Shown piece by piece: positions 45,456-53,903 of a stretch of DNA of 64,000 bases. Each line of letters opens with the position of its first letter. The first letter of the stretch is position 1. The notes beneath the pieces were generated by a model that was given only the letters and a program-made list of their open reading frames with translations, was not told the origin of the DNA and ran no database searches. The stretch comes from Archaeoglobales archaeon (GTDB lineage Archaea; Halobacteriota; Archaeoglobi; Archaeoglobales; Archaeoglobaceae): positions 1 to 64,000 of the forward strand of contig JASFYH010000006.1 in the NCBI GenBank assembly GCA_030055595.1, read 5' to 3'. The position numbers and the translations under genes are program-made.

Positions 45456-47252
45456 ATGTCCCATAAGGAGGAAATAAAAGCCAGGGAATTTCTAAATGAG
45501 CTTGAAAAAAATAGTGAAACATACAAAACGATCTTGGATGCGTTTCCAGACTTTATGGGCATAATAGACTCTGAAGGAAAGATTCTCAGTGTAAACAGAA
45601 GCTTTATCCAAGCCTCAGGAATGAAGGAAGAGGAAATCATTGGTGTCCCTATAATCTCCTTCGTTCATCCAGAAGACCTTGAAAAAGCTATAAAGCTATT
45701 CGAAGATATGCTTAAGGGCAATAAGGTCATCAGAGGAGAATTAAGAGCGATCATTGGTAAGAAAGAATACTTACTCGATGTTTCTGGCAGATTTATTGAA
45801 TTTAAAAATTACAAATTTGGGATCGTTGTCTCTAAGGACATAACGGAGAAAGTGAGGCTTGAAAAGAGGTTCAGAGAAAGAGAAGAATTTTATAGAAAGG
45901 TAATAGACTGCTCGATTTCAGGCTTTCTTTTGCTTGAAAGAGACAAGATCGTTTTTGTGAACAAAACTGCGGAGGAGATCACAAAATACTCCGCAGAAGA
46001 ACTTGAAGGGCGGAGTATTGAGATCTTGTTTGATCAAAAGCTCGCTAACAATGTAAAAAGAGCGATTGAAAGGCTTTTAAATGGAGAAAGCTTAGAGCTA
46101 ATCACTAGATTTTTGAGAAAAGACGGGGTAAATAGATATGCAAGGGTTGTGGCAAACCTGATCGAAAAAGATCGGGGATTGATTCTGGTAAGTTTTGATG
46201 ATCTAACTGAAAAAAGAGAGTCTGAAAAGAAGCTTGAAGAAAGAGAAATTCTTTACAGAACACTTGTCGAAAGCTCCCATACAGGTATATTTATTATTCA
46301 GAACAATAAGATCGTTTACGCCAACAATAAAGTTTACGAGATGCTTGGATACTCACAAGAAGAGCTAAGCAAACTGTTTCATCCATATGACATAATCTCT
46401 CCAGACTTCAGAGAGATAACAAAGCAGAGATATTGGGCAAGAGAGGGGGGATCAGAAGTTCCAGAGAGCTATGAAATAAAGGTTAGAACCAAAGATGGGA
46501 CGGAGAAGTGGCTGAAAGTTCTTGCGAAGAGGATCAAGTATAAAGGAAAGCCCGCAGTAATGGTCAACATTGCGGACATAACAAAATTAAAAGAGGATGA
46601 AGAAGCTTTGAGAAGAATGAACGATCTTTTGAGGGTTGCAAGCGAGATCAAGGGCATGCTGCTCCATGAGAGTTCAGAGTTCAGGATCTTGAGTAATTTA
46701 AAAAGAAGTTTTGAAAAATTAAACGCAGAAATTGGTGTTTATTTACTCGAAAATGATTTTAAGCCAATTTCAGATTCTTTGAAACTTAAGAATTTCGAAT
46801 TTTTAAATGAGAAAAAGAATTTAGATTGCATTCTTCAGGAATTTAGAGATGATAAGTGGTTTACTTTCATTCCAATCCACGAAGACGGTCTCTGGAGTTT
46901 ATTGGTTATTTTGAGAAATGAGAGCTTTACAGAAGAAGAGCTTAGAATAATCTCCACGATCTCCCATGATGTTTCAATGCGTCTAAAATTCCTAAAAATT
47001 GAGAAAGAAAAGGAAATGGCTTTGAAAGTGATCGTGGAGAATTTAAGACAATTTGAGGAGTTAGCGGACAAATTAAGAAATCCACTCGCGGTGATTAAGG
47101 GCTACTTGGAGATCAAAAATGAAGTCTCTGAGGAGGAATTTATAGATCGAATAGTTGAGCACGTTGATAAGATCGAAATGATCCTTGATGAACTGAGATA
47201 TAGAGAGCTTGCGACCTATGAAATGAAAAAATTACTCGAAAAAGAGAGTTAA
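45456..47252 (+). CDS. Triple-PAS sensor protein with degenerate histidine-kinase dimer domain
   Basis: The 598-residue soluble protein has three PAS/PAC units (about 20-135, 140-260 and 265-390), a GAF-like region (about 400-520) and a C-terminal HisKA-like helix pair. The usual phosphoacceptor motif (S-H-D/E-L-R-N-P-L) reads ADKLRNPLAVIKGYLEI, with no His in position. The protein ends at residue 598 without a HATPase domain. It therefore cannot autophosphorylate by itself and may be a scaffold, dominant partner or sensor that dimerises with another kinase. GAGGTGA precedes the ATG. Confidence 0.85.
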   Translation: MSHKEEIKAREFLNELEKNSETYKTILDAFPDFMGIIDSEGKILSVNRSFIQASGMKEEEIIGVPIISFVHPEDLEKAIKLFEDMLKGNKVIRGELRAIIGKKEYLLDVSGRFIEFKNYKFGIVVSKDITEKVRLEKRFREREEFYRKVIDCSISGFLLLERDKIVFVNKTAEEITKYSAEELEGRSIEILFDQKLANNVKRAIERLLNGESLELITRFLRKDGVNRYARVVANLIEKDRGLILVSFDDLTEKRESEKKLEEREILYRTLVESSHTGIFIIQNNKIVYANNKVYEMLGYSQEELSKLFHPYDIISPDFREITKQRYWAREGGSEVPESYEIKVRTKDGTEKWLKVLAKRIKYKGKPAVMVNIADITKLKEDEEALRRMNDLLRVASEIKGMLLHESSEFRILSNLKRSFEKLNAEIGVYLLENDFKPISDSLKLKNFEFLNEKKNLDCILQEFRDDKWFTFIPIHEDGLWSLLVILRNESFTEEELRIISTISHDVSMRLKFLKIEKEKEMALKVIVENLRQFEELADKLRNPLAVIKGYLEIKNEVSEEEFIDRIVEHVDKIEMILDELRYRELATYEMKKLLEKES

Positions 47253-48031
47253 CTAAAAAATAGATCATTTAGGGATTGAAGAACGTAATCTGGAAGAACT
47301 TTGGCTCCATTCAGATCTTCTTTTTTTGTCACACCAGTTAAAACAAGTAGCGTCTCAGCACCAATGTTTTTTCCAGCAACAACATCCACTTCGATCTGAT
47401 CCCCTACCACAACAACGTCTTCAACTTTTAAATTGAGTCTTTCGAGGGCTTCGAGCATTATGATCTTTGAGGGTTTTCCAACGATCACATCCGGCATTCT
47501 ACCCGTCATCCAATAAAGAGCTCCAATTATTAGCCCAGTCCCGGGAGTTGGTCCGTCCTCCGAAGGGAAGATCTTGTCTGGGTTAGTGGCGATATATCTA
47601 ACTCCCAGAAAACAACATCTCAGAGCCCTTGTCATCAGATCATAGTCTAAATTTCTGTTAGAACCAACTACGAGGTATTCTGCATCTCTGTAGTCTACAA
47701 GTTTAAGATTCGCATTTATCAACTCCTCCTGCAGTCCAGTTTCGCCAGTTGTAAAAACTTTTGCCCCTTTTTTCTCCTTTGCAATGAAACTCGCAGTTGC
47801 ATGTGTCGCTGAAATTATATCCTTCTCCTCAGCAGAGACACCAAAGGATTTTAGTCTCTCGAGGAGAATCCTCCTGCTCCTTGTAGAGTTATTTGAAACA
47901 AAAACAACTCGCTTACCAATCTCAAGAAGTTTTTGAACTCCTTTAACACCTTCTTCGATTGGTTCAACGCTTTTTCCAATAACTCCGTCTATGTCTATGA
48001 TAAAACCTTTTTTCTTAAGCAAAGGATGCAT
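47249..48031 (-). CDS. HAD-superfamily (subclass IIA, NagD-like) phosphatase
   Basis: The 260-residue protein has HAD motif I FIIDIDGVIG (nucleophile Asp), motif II VFVSNNSTRS, motif III lysine in VGKPSKIIMLEAL and motif IV VVVGDQIEVDVVAG. The cap domain between II and III is of type IIA. Such enzymes dephosphorylate small sugars, nucleotides or 4-nitrophenyl phosphate in vitro; the true substrate is unknown. It overlaps tbp by one base and the convergent PAS gene by four. Confidence 0.87.
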   Translation of the reverse strand: MHPLLKKKGFIIDIDGVIGKSVEPIEEGVKGVQKLLEIGKRVVFVSNNSTRSRRILLERLKSFGVSAEEKDIISATHATASFIAKEKKGAKVFTTGETGLQEELINANLKLVDYRDAEYLVVGSNRNLDYDLMTRALRCCFLGVRYIATNPDKIFPSEDGPTPGTGLIIGALYWMTGRMPDVIVGKPSKIIMLEALERLNLKVEDVVVVGDQIEVDVVAGKNIGAETLLVLTGVTKKEDLNGAKVLPDYVLQSLNDLFFS

Positions 48032-48579
48032 TACATCAATCCAAGCATCTTCAGCTCGCTTGAAATCTTTCCAACTGCTTTTTGTGCATCTTCGGGACTC
48101 TTACCGCCCGTTACAACCATCTTTCCTGAACCGAATATTAGCACAACCACCCTTGGATCCGTAAGCCTGTAAACAAGTCCTGGAAACTGTTCAGGTTCAT
48201 ATTCTACATTTTCAAGTCCCAAACCTACTGCTATTGCATTCAGATTTAGATCTGTGCCAAGATCTGCAGAAGCGACTATATTCTGAACCTTAACATCGGG
48301 CTCATCAATAACAGATATGCCTATCCCCTTGAGCATTTTAACGATCTGCTTAACCGCCCTTCTTGCATCTTCAACTGACTTCGAACCTGTGCAAACAATT
48401 TTACCGCTTCTGAAAACAAGAGCTGCTGCCTTTGGCTCATTTGTTCTCAAAACGAGTCCGGGAAATTGCTTTGGTTTGTATTCAGAATCTTTGATCTCCT
48501 TTGCGATCTTTGTTAGATCTATATTTTCTCCAATTTGCGTCGAAGCAACGACGTTTTCGATCTTTATTGTGTATTCCAT
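48031..48579 (-). CDS. tbp: TATA-box-binding protein
   Basis: The 182-residue protein is the typical two-fold TBP saddle: repeat one from [20 protein letters not shown] with [30 protein letters not shown], repeat two from [20 protein letters not shown] with [30 protein letters not shown]. It bends promoter DNA and recruits TFB and RNA polymerase. It is followed at once by the HAD phosphatase gene. Confidence 0.97.
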   Translation of the reverse strand: MEYTIKIENVVASTQIGENIDLTKIAKEIKDSEYKPKQFPGLVLRTNEPKAAALVFRSGKIVCTGSKSVEDARRAVKQIVKMLKGIGISVIDEPDVKVQNIVASADLGTDLNLNAIAVGLGLENVEYEPEQFPGLVYRLTDPRVVVLIFGSGKMVVTGGKSPEDAQKAVGKISSELKMLGLM

Positions 48580-48599
48580 AATAAACCCCTATGCTGGTA

Positions 48600-48617
48600 G
48601 TATATAAAGTATATAAA
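48600..48617 (-). promoter_or_regulatory. Perfect tandem TATA box of the tbp gene
   Basis: The plus strand reads GTATATAAA twice without a gap (48600-48608 and 48609-48617); leftward this is TTTATATAC twice. The copies end 21 and 30 bases before the tbp ATG at 48579, so either could set a near-leaderless start. No other promoter seen here is doubled like this. Confidence 0.65.
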
Positions 48618-48677
48618 TGCTTCTACGAAGTGTCAAAGTGAAACAAAATTTTTAAATTGCAATTCACAGCTTAAAAC

Positions 48678-49250
48678 ATGAATGAAGAGCCTTTTGTTTT
48701 ATTCATAAGTAAGAAGTTCTTGGATAAAGCGTCAAAGGTCTTTGGATTGGGTTTTTTAGCAAGAAAGCCCGCATTGGATATTTTTAAAAAGCTTGGTGTT
48801 CAATTAACAGAACTCGATAGAGATCAGGCAAAAAATGCAATCGAAAAAGTTGGAGAATCAAAAGGAATTAACATATCAACTGCACAGCTTATAAAAGGTT
48901 TGGCTTTAGCCTTCTTTCTGCCCACAGGTATATTTCTTGCAACATTAAAGAAGGTCCACTATCGCTCAGGATTTGAAACGGACGATTTCATTCTTGTTGA
49001 GCTTCTTGCAGAGATCCCAAGGGCTTTTAAAACGACTCTATTCTACGATATCTGGCTTTTTGTGTCTAAAAGCGAAAAAGGAGGAGAAAAGGTGAAAGAA
49101 TTGATTAAAGAAGTCTTTGGCAAAGTTGGAGAGGTGCCTTTGAGCAATGAGGACTGGGAGAACCTGAAGCCAATCAGAGAAAAACTATCTGGAAAGTTGG
49201 AAATAAAAGGACTATACGAAAATTTATGGAAAACGATCCTGAAAGGCTAG
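48678..49250 (+). CDS. Unknown protein preceding the DNA methyltransferase
   Basis: I do not recognise this 190-residue protein. It has a central hydrophobic helix (QLIKGLALAFFLPTGIFLATL, about 75-95) that could be membrane-associated or buried, flanked by charged helices, and a C-terminus KLEIKGLYENLWKTILKG. No metal or nuclease motif is seen. A TTTTTAAATTG box about 25 bases upstream and ATG 48678 mark its start. It ends immediately before the methyltransferase start, so the two genes are probably one transcript. Confidence 0.65.
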   Translation: MNEEPFVLFISKKFLDKASKVFGLGFLARKPALDIFKKLGVQLTELDRDQAKNAIEKVGESKGINISTAQLIKGLALAFFLPTGIFLATLKKVHYRSGFETDDFILVELLAEIPRAFKTTLFYDIWLFVSKSEKGGEKVKELIKEVFGKVGEVPLSNEDWENLKPIREKLSGKLEIKGLYENLWKTILKG

Positions 49251-50582
49251 TTGAGAGCTTTAGTTATGAATGAGCTTGAAAGAAAGATCACAAAGACAGA
49301 AAGTAACATGGAGAGTATGGGATTAATGGAGAAGAAGGACAAATTGACTCGAGGTTTTATCTTCACTTGCACAAATAAAACTGAAGCGGAATGCTTTGAA
49401 AAGCTTTTATTGGGCACAGAAAGAGTGTATGGTCCAGTAGTTATTAGAATTAGAAGAGGCGATCTACTTTTTTTAGTTAACACAGACAAAGATGTTATGT
49501 ATGGCGTTTTCAGAGCGATCACAGAAGGCGGGTTTAAAATTATGCCAGATGCTTGGAAAGGTAGATATCCATACCAAGTGAAGTTCGAGATCTTAGGAGA
49601 AACAATAGAAATAAAAGACGCAAATGAAAAGTTAAGAAGATTGGGTGTTAAAAGAAATACCCCTTTATACGGTAAAAAGTTGTTGGATTTCTTAGATTTA
49701 TTCGCTCCAGAGTCCACTTTACCAACTCTGGAGCTCGAAAATAAAAATGCTGAATCTACTCGCTTAATTCTCCAAGAAAAGAAAAAAATAAAGGAGCATA
49801 TTAACGAAAGGGATATAGAAGACGAAATACCCCTTATCGAAAGCACAACCTTTTGGGATTTTCCAAGACAAAGCTATGGTCTCACTCCGAAGGGGGATAA
49901 CAAATATCCGGGTGTTACCCCAGCATTGGTGATATATAATATGGTATGGAGGTATACAGAACCCGGAGATCTTGTAGTAGATCCTATGGCGGGAAGTGGC
50001 ACGACGCTTGACGTTTGCAGAGAGGAGAAACGCAGATGTATATGCTACGACATATCTCCTACAAGATCGGAGATCATTCAAAACGATGCAAGAAAAATCC
50101 CCTTAGAGGACAACTCAGTTGATATGATCTTCATTGACTCTCCCTACGGAGACAACATCAGATACAATGATCATCCAGATTGCATAGGCAAGATCTCCGC
50201 CGAGTCTGAGAAATTCTATGAGGAGCTGGAAAAAGTTATGAGAGAATGTCACAGGATTTTAAAGCCGGGTAAGGTATTGGGCTGGTTAATCGGCGATCAA
50301 TGGGTTAAAAACAAATTTACACCTGTTGGATTCAGAGTATATGAACTTTTATGCAAATATTTTGAACCTGTAGACATCATTTGTGTAGCTCGGCGAGGAC
50401 AGGCGTCACACACAGACTTATGGCATAACAGAGCGCGGAGATTTAATTTTTATTTACGGGGATTCAAATATTTGATAATTGTAAGAAAACCTACACAAGA
50501 AGGGAAAAAAACCGCCAAGGGTAGAAGGATCGAATGGAATTACTATGAAAGGGGTAGAAATTCAAATAATAGAAGTGAATAG
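49251..50582 (+). CDS. DNA (N4/N6-amino) methyltransferase with N-terminal DCD-like domain
   Basis: The 443-residue protein (TTG 49251; ATG 49266 is an alternative start) has two parts. Residues 35-115 read GFIFTCTNKTEAECFEKLLLG, DLLFLVNTDKDVMYGVFRA and DAWKGRYPYQVKFEI, a pattern I know from the plant DCD (development and cell death) domain, a PUA/EVE-like fold. Residues 195-425 form an amino-methyltransferase: FWDFPRQS, motif I DPMAGSGTT (244-252), motif IV IDSPYGDN (295-302), in gamma-type order. No restriction gene adjoins. It could modify DNA or, less likely, RNA. Confidence 0.78.
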   Translation: MRALVMNELERKITKTESNMESMGLMEKKDKLTRGFIFTCTNKTEAECFEKLLLGTERVYGPVVIRIRRGDLLFLVNTDKDVMYGVFRAITEGGFKIMPDAWKGRYPYQVKFEILGETIEIKDANEKLRRLGVKRNTPLYGKKLLDFLDLFAPESTLPTLELENKNAESTRLILQEKKKIKEHINERDIEDEIPLIESTTFWDFPRQSYGLTPKGDNKYPGVTPALVIYNMVWRYTEPGDLVVDPMAGSGTTLDVCREEKRRCICYDISPTRSEIIQNDARKIPLEDNSVDMIFIDSPYGDNIRYNDHPDCIGKISAESEKFYEELEKVMRECHRILKPGKVLGWLIGDQWVKNKFTPVGFRVYELLCKYFEPVDIICVARRGQASHTDLWHNRARRFNFYLRGFKYLIIVRKPTQEGKKTAKGRRIEWNYYERGRNSNNRSE

Positions 50583-50611
50583 AGATGAAATTCGAATCGC
50601 CATAGTTAAAA

Positions 50612-51019
50612 CTACTTGTCGAGCCTCCTCCTTAGCCACCTCTCAGCCTCTCTAAGATCCTCGATCCTCTCGAAGTAGAGCGTTTTAACTCCAAGGATCC
50701 CTTTTTTATCCAGCTTTATGACTAAATTGCCCTCATCAACCTTGAATCCCCGAATATCGCTTATTTTGGTCTTGAATGGTTTGTAAATTATTAAGTCCTC
50801 GTCTAAAAGGTAGTATCGGGGTTTGCCGAGAGTTATTATTGCGTAAAGGAATATGAATAAAGAAAAGAGTGTCATGAGCAAAGCTATGCGAATGACATTC
50901 CCTTCAGTAATAATTCTGTATAGACCATAGCCAAATATCACTAAGACCAGTGATGAGATAAAATAAAGCCATTTTCTTCTCGCCAAAGGATTCTTTATGG
51001 CTCTGTAGCTCCAGATCAT
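50612..51019 (-). CDS. Small membrane protein with two helices and PH-like domain
   Basis: The 135-residue protein has two transmembrane helices (about 17-36 and 44-65) followed by a cytoplasmic beta-rich part ([26 protein letters not shown]...) like the bacterial PH domain that follows membrane helices in YdbS/DUF-type proteins. Function unknown. The ATG overlaps the SAHH stop by four bases; it is the last gene of the mfnA operon. Confidence 0.65.
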   Translation of the reverse strand: MIWSYRAIKNPLARRKWLYFISSLVLVIFGYGLYRIITEGNVIRIALLMTLFSLFIFLYAIITLGKPRYYLLDEDLIIYKPFKTKISDIRGFKVDEGNLVIKLDKKGILGVKTLYFERIEDLREAERWLRRRLDK

Positions 51020-52221
51020 GTCCCGCTCCTCCAGTCGCTGAGGTATTTTATCTGCTCCTCTGTAAGCTTGTCGATCTTAACACCCATAGTTTCAAGCTTT
51101 AGCCTTGCAACTTTTCTGTCAAGCTCTTCTGGCAATCTGTAAACCCTCTTTTCGAGCTTCTCCCAGTTCTCAGCAATGTATCTGACCGCTAAAGCCTGAT
51201 CTGAGAAGCTCATGTCCATAACCTCTATCGGATGCCCGTCTCCAGCGACAAGATTCACAAGCCTGCCTTCCGCAAGCAAATAGACTTTTTTATTGCCCAA
51301 GTCGTATTCTTTGACATTCTTCCTGACTTCTCGAATATTCTTTGCAACCTTTTCGAGAGTGTTCACATCGACTTCGACATTGAAATGCCCAGCGTTTGCC
51401 AGAATTGCCCCGTCTTTCATCTTTCTAATATGCTCAAGTCTTACAACGTCTCTGTTGCCCGTAGCGGTTATGAAAACGTCCCCGATTTCGCTTGCTGAGT
51501 CCATGTCCATAACGGTAAAGCCGTCCATCAAAGCTTCCAATGCTCTGACCTCGTCAACTTCTGTAACTATAACATTGGCTCCCATTCCCCTGCATCGCAT
51601 CGCAATTCCCCGCCCACACCAACCATAGCCAGCAACAACAACTCTTTTTCCAGCCAAGAGCATGTTCGTTGCTCTCATTATTCCGTCTACCGTTGACTGT
51701 CCAGTTCCATAGCGGTTGTCGAAAAGAAACTTCGTTAAAGCATCGTTCACCGCAATTACTGGGAACTGCAATGCCCCCTCTTTTTCCATAGCCCTTAGCC
51801 TTAGAACTCCTGTAGTTGTTTCTTCACTTGCGCCTTTAACTCTTTGTTCCCGTTTATGTAGCTCAAAGATCAGATCCGCACCGTCGTCAACGACTATGTC
51901 TGGCTTGAAGTCCGCCACCTTTGAAATTGCGGTGTAGTATTCTTCAACGCTCATTCCTCGCTTTGCATAGCACTTTATACCAAGAGACCTCAACGCATCC
52001 GCCACGTCGTCTTGGGAACTCATCGGATTGCAACCCGTGATCGCAACTTCCGCACCCGCATCGATCAGGGTTTTAACAAGCACAGCGGTTTTTGCCTCAA
52101 CATGGAGTGCCATTCCTACCTTCAAACCTTCTAAGGGCTTCTCCCTCTTCATTTCTTCTCTGATCTTTGCCAGCACCTTCATGTTCTTTTCCGCCCAAGC
52201 GATCTTATTAAACCCCTCCAT
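51016..52221 (-). CDS. ahcY: S-adenosylhomocysteine (or S-inosylhomocysteine) hydrolase
   Basis: The 401-residue NAD-dependent enzyme removes the product inhibitor of SAM methyltransferases. Signatures are [53 protein letters not shown] (Rossmann loop) and [10 protein letters not shown]. It lacks the long bacterial insert, as archaeal forms do; some archaeal homologues prefer S-inosylhomocysteine, which cannot be judged here. ATG 52221 has GGAGG at the right distance; the longer reading from 52251 does not. It overlaps the AK6 gene by 14 bases. Confidence 0.94.
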   Translation of the reverse strand: MEGFNKIAWAEKNMKVLAKIREEMKREKPLEGLKVGMALHVEAKTAVLVKTLIDAGAEVAITGCNPMSSQDDVADALRSLGIKCYAKRGMSVEEYYTAISKVADFKPDIVVDDGADLIFELHKREQRVKGASEETTTGVLRLRAMEKEGALQFPVIAVNDALTKFLFDNRYGTGQSTVDGIMRATNMLLAGKRVVVAGYGWCGRGIAMRCRGMGANVIVTEVDEVRALEALMDGFTVMDMDSASEIGDVFITATGNRDVVRLEHIRKMKDGAILANAGHFNVEVDVNTLEKVAKNIREVRKNVKEYDLGNKKVYLLAEGRLVNLVAGDGHPIEVMDMSFSDQALAVRYIAENWEKLEKRVYRLPEELDRKVARLKLETMGVKIDKLTEEQIKYLSDWRSGT

Positions 52222-52732
52222 ATCTCGTAACCTCCTCAATACGATCTTCAAGTTTGGAGATCCAATCTACCTTTCCCGGTTCAAAATTCTCATTTTTACC
52301 TCTTAGAATTTCTTCAACGATGTTTGCAACTTCTTCAACGCTAAGCTCTGTTGTGTCGATCTCGTAAACTCTCTCGCAGTTCTGCAAAGCCTCTACGAGG
52401 ATCACATCTATGAGCTCTGCCTCAACGTTTTCCATAACCTTGTTGTAATTCCAGCCACGCTCCATTAACCTTTTCTTAATCAAAATTGGATTGCAACGCA
52501 GAACAATTGCAATTTCAGGCTTTAAAAGGTGAGACAAGTGACCTTCAATGATCCCATCAAACTTAAACTTCGAAAGTTTTTCAATGTCCACAACAACTTC
52601 TTTTCCTTCAACTCTGGCACAACTATGCATTTCGGCAAATTCTTTAACCGAGATAACGTTGTAGCCTCTCTTTTTCAGTTCTTCTGCAACACTGCTCTTT
52701 CCACAGCCCGGTGTCCCAGTTAATGCGATCAT
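52208..52732 (-). CDS. AK6/Fap7-type adenylate kinase-like NTPase
   Basis: The 174-residue P-loop protein has Walker [10 protein letters not shown], the NMP-binding [11 protein letters not shown] and a lid segment [21 protein letters not shown], as in Fap7/AK6. The archaeal and yeast homologues take part in maturation of the small ribosomal subunit with uS11 and show adenylate kinase and ATPase activity. The ATG overlaps the hisC stop by four bases. Confidence 0.9.
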   Translation of the reverse strand: MIALTGTPGCGKSSVAEELKKRGYNVISVKEFAEMHSCARVEGKEVVVDIEKLSKFKFDGIIEGHLSHLLKPEIAIVLRCNPILIKKRLMERGWNYNKVMENVEAELIDVILVEALQNCERVYEIDTTELSVEEVANIVEEILRGKNENFEPGKVDWISKLEDRIEEVTRYGGV

Positions 52733-53754
52733 AAAACTTCCTTAAGCTTCTCTAAGAAGAATTCGTTTTCTTCAGGCTTTCCAACAGTGACACGGTATCC
52801 TGAGACTCCAAAACTTTTGCAATCCCTTATTATTACTCCCTTTCTCATCATATCTTCGGCTAACCCTTCTTTAGACTTGAAAAATATAAAGTTGGCTTGA
52901 GAGGGATAAGCTATTGTAAGCTTCTTCAGCTCTTTGAAAAGTCTTTCCCGCTCTCTTTTTATTTTCTCAACACAGTCTTTCATCCATTCAATGTCTTCGA
53001 GGGAAGCTATAGCGGTTTTTTCAGCCAAAGTTGAAACAGGAAACGGGGTTGAAGCAGATCTGTAGTAATTAACAAGCCATTCTGGTAGTCTTGCATATCC
53101 AATGCGGAGATTTGCCAGTCCAAATGCTTTTGACATTGTTCTCGCAATCACGATGTTGTCGAGATCTAAATCGACCCTTGAATCCGCAAATTCAACGTAG
53201 GCTTCGTCTATGAACACAATGCCTTTCGTTGATTCCGCAATCTCCTCAACAAGCCTTAAATCTTCGGTATTGCCAGTTGGATTGTTCGGGAATGGAATAA
53301 TTACGAGCTTGGTTCTCGGATTCAGAAATTCAAATATTCGCTCAGTAATTTGAAAATTCTCGTCTCTTTGCACTAAAACTTCTCGGGCGCAATGCAATCT
53401 CGCAAGGATGCCATAATATTGGAAAGTAGGCACAGGAATTACAACTTCATCGCCCTCATCGATTAAAATTTTGAATAAAGTCTCAAGAATGCCATCGATA
53501 CCCGCACCAATCACGATCCTCTCCGCATTCCAGCCAGTGTATTCTTCAAGCTTTCTCCTTAGCTCTCTGTATTCTGGATTAGGATACCTGTGCAACTCAG
53601 TGAAATTTCTAACCACTTCAATCGCCTTGGGGCTTGCTCCGTATGGATTCTCGTTTGAAGCAAGCTTTACAACTTTTTCAAGTCCATAGGCTTCCTTTAC
53701 TTCTTCTATGTTCTTTCCGGGAACGTAGGCTTCAAACTTTATGCACTTCCTCAT
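52729..53754 (-). CDS. hisC: Histidinol-phosphate aminotransferase
   Basis: The 341-residue PLP enzyme converts imidazole acetol phosphate to histidinol phosphate. Visible features are KLASNENPYGASPKAIEVV, YPNPEYRELRRKLEEY, PFPNNPTGN, FIDEAYVEF and the PLP lysine in ARTMSKAFGLANLRIGYA. The C-terminus ending with RVTVGKPEENEFFLEKL is typical. It overlaps AK6 and the small gene upstream by four bases each. Confidence 0.94.
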   Translation of the reverse strand: MRKCIKFEAYVPGKNIEEVKEAYGLEKVVKLASNENPYGASPKAIEVVRNFTELHRYPNPEYRELRRKLEEYTGWNAERIVIGAGIDGILETLFKILIDEGDEVVIPVPTFQYYGILARLHCAREVLVQRDENFQITERIFEFLNPRTKLVIIPFPNNPTGNTEDLRLVEEIAESTKGIVFIDEAYVEFADSRVDLDLDNIVIARTMSKAFGLANLRIGYARLPEWLVNYYRSASTPFPVSTLAEKTAIASLEDIEWMKDCVEKIKRERERLFKELKKLTIAYPSQANFIFFKSKEGLAEDMMRKGVIIRDCKSFGVSGYRVTVGKPEENEFFLEKLKEVL

Positions 53755-53903
53755 TTCACCACTTCTAACTCGATCCTCTTCCAGTTTTCCTCAACACCTT
53801 TAAGAGAAGTCGCTAACGCTTCAACAACCTTCCCAATGACTTTTACCACGAAAGGATTGAGTTCGATCTCTTCACCATCTACAACAAGTCTAACTTCCAT
53901 CAT
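53751..53903 (-). CDS. Small conserved archaeal protein of unknown function
   Basis: About 50 residues: MMEVRLVVDGEEIELNPFV, then a helix VVKVIGKVVEALATSLKGVE and a C-terminal strand WKRIELEVVK. It fits a small beta-alpha-beta unit. GGTGAT lies just before two successive ATG codons (53903 and 53900). The first overlaps the mfnA stop as ATGA; the second has better spacing from the ribosome site. Its four-base couplings to mfnA and hisC argue that it is a real gene. Confidence 0.75.
   Translation of the reverse strand: MMEVRLVVDGEEIELNPFVVKVIGKVVEALATSLKGVEENWKRIELEVVK

Noticed and set aside
49247-49846. 199-codon leftward open frame
   Set aside because: Antisense to the DCD-like part of the methyltransferase gene; Ser/Phe-rich shadow.
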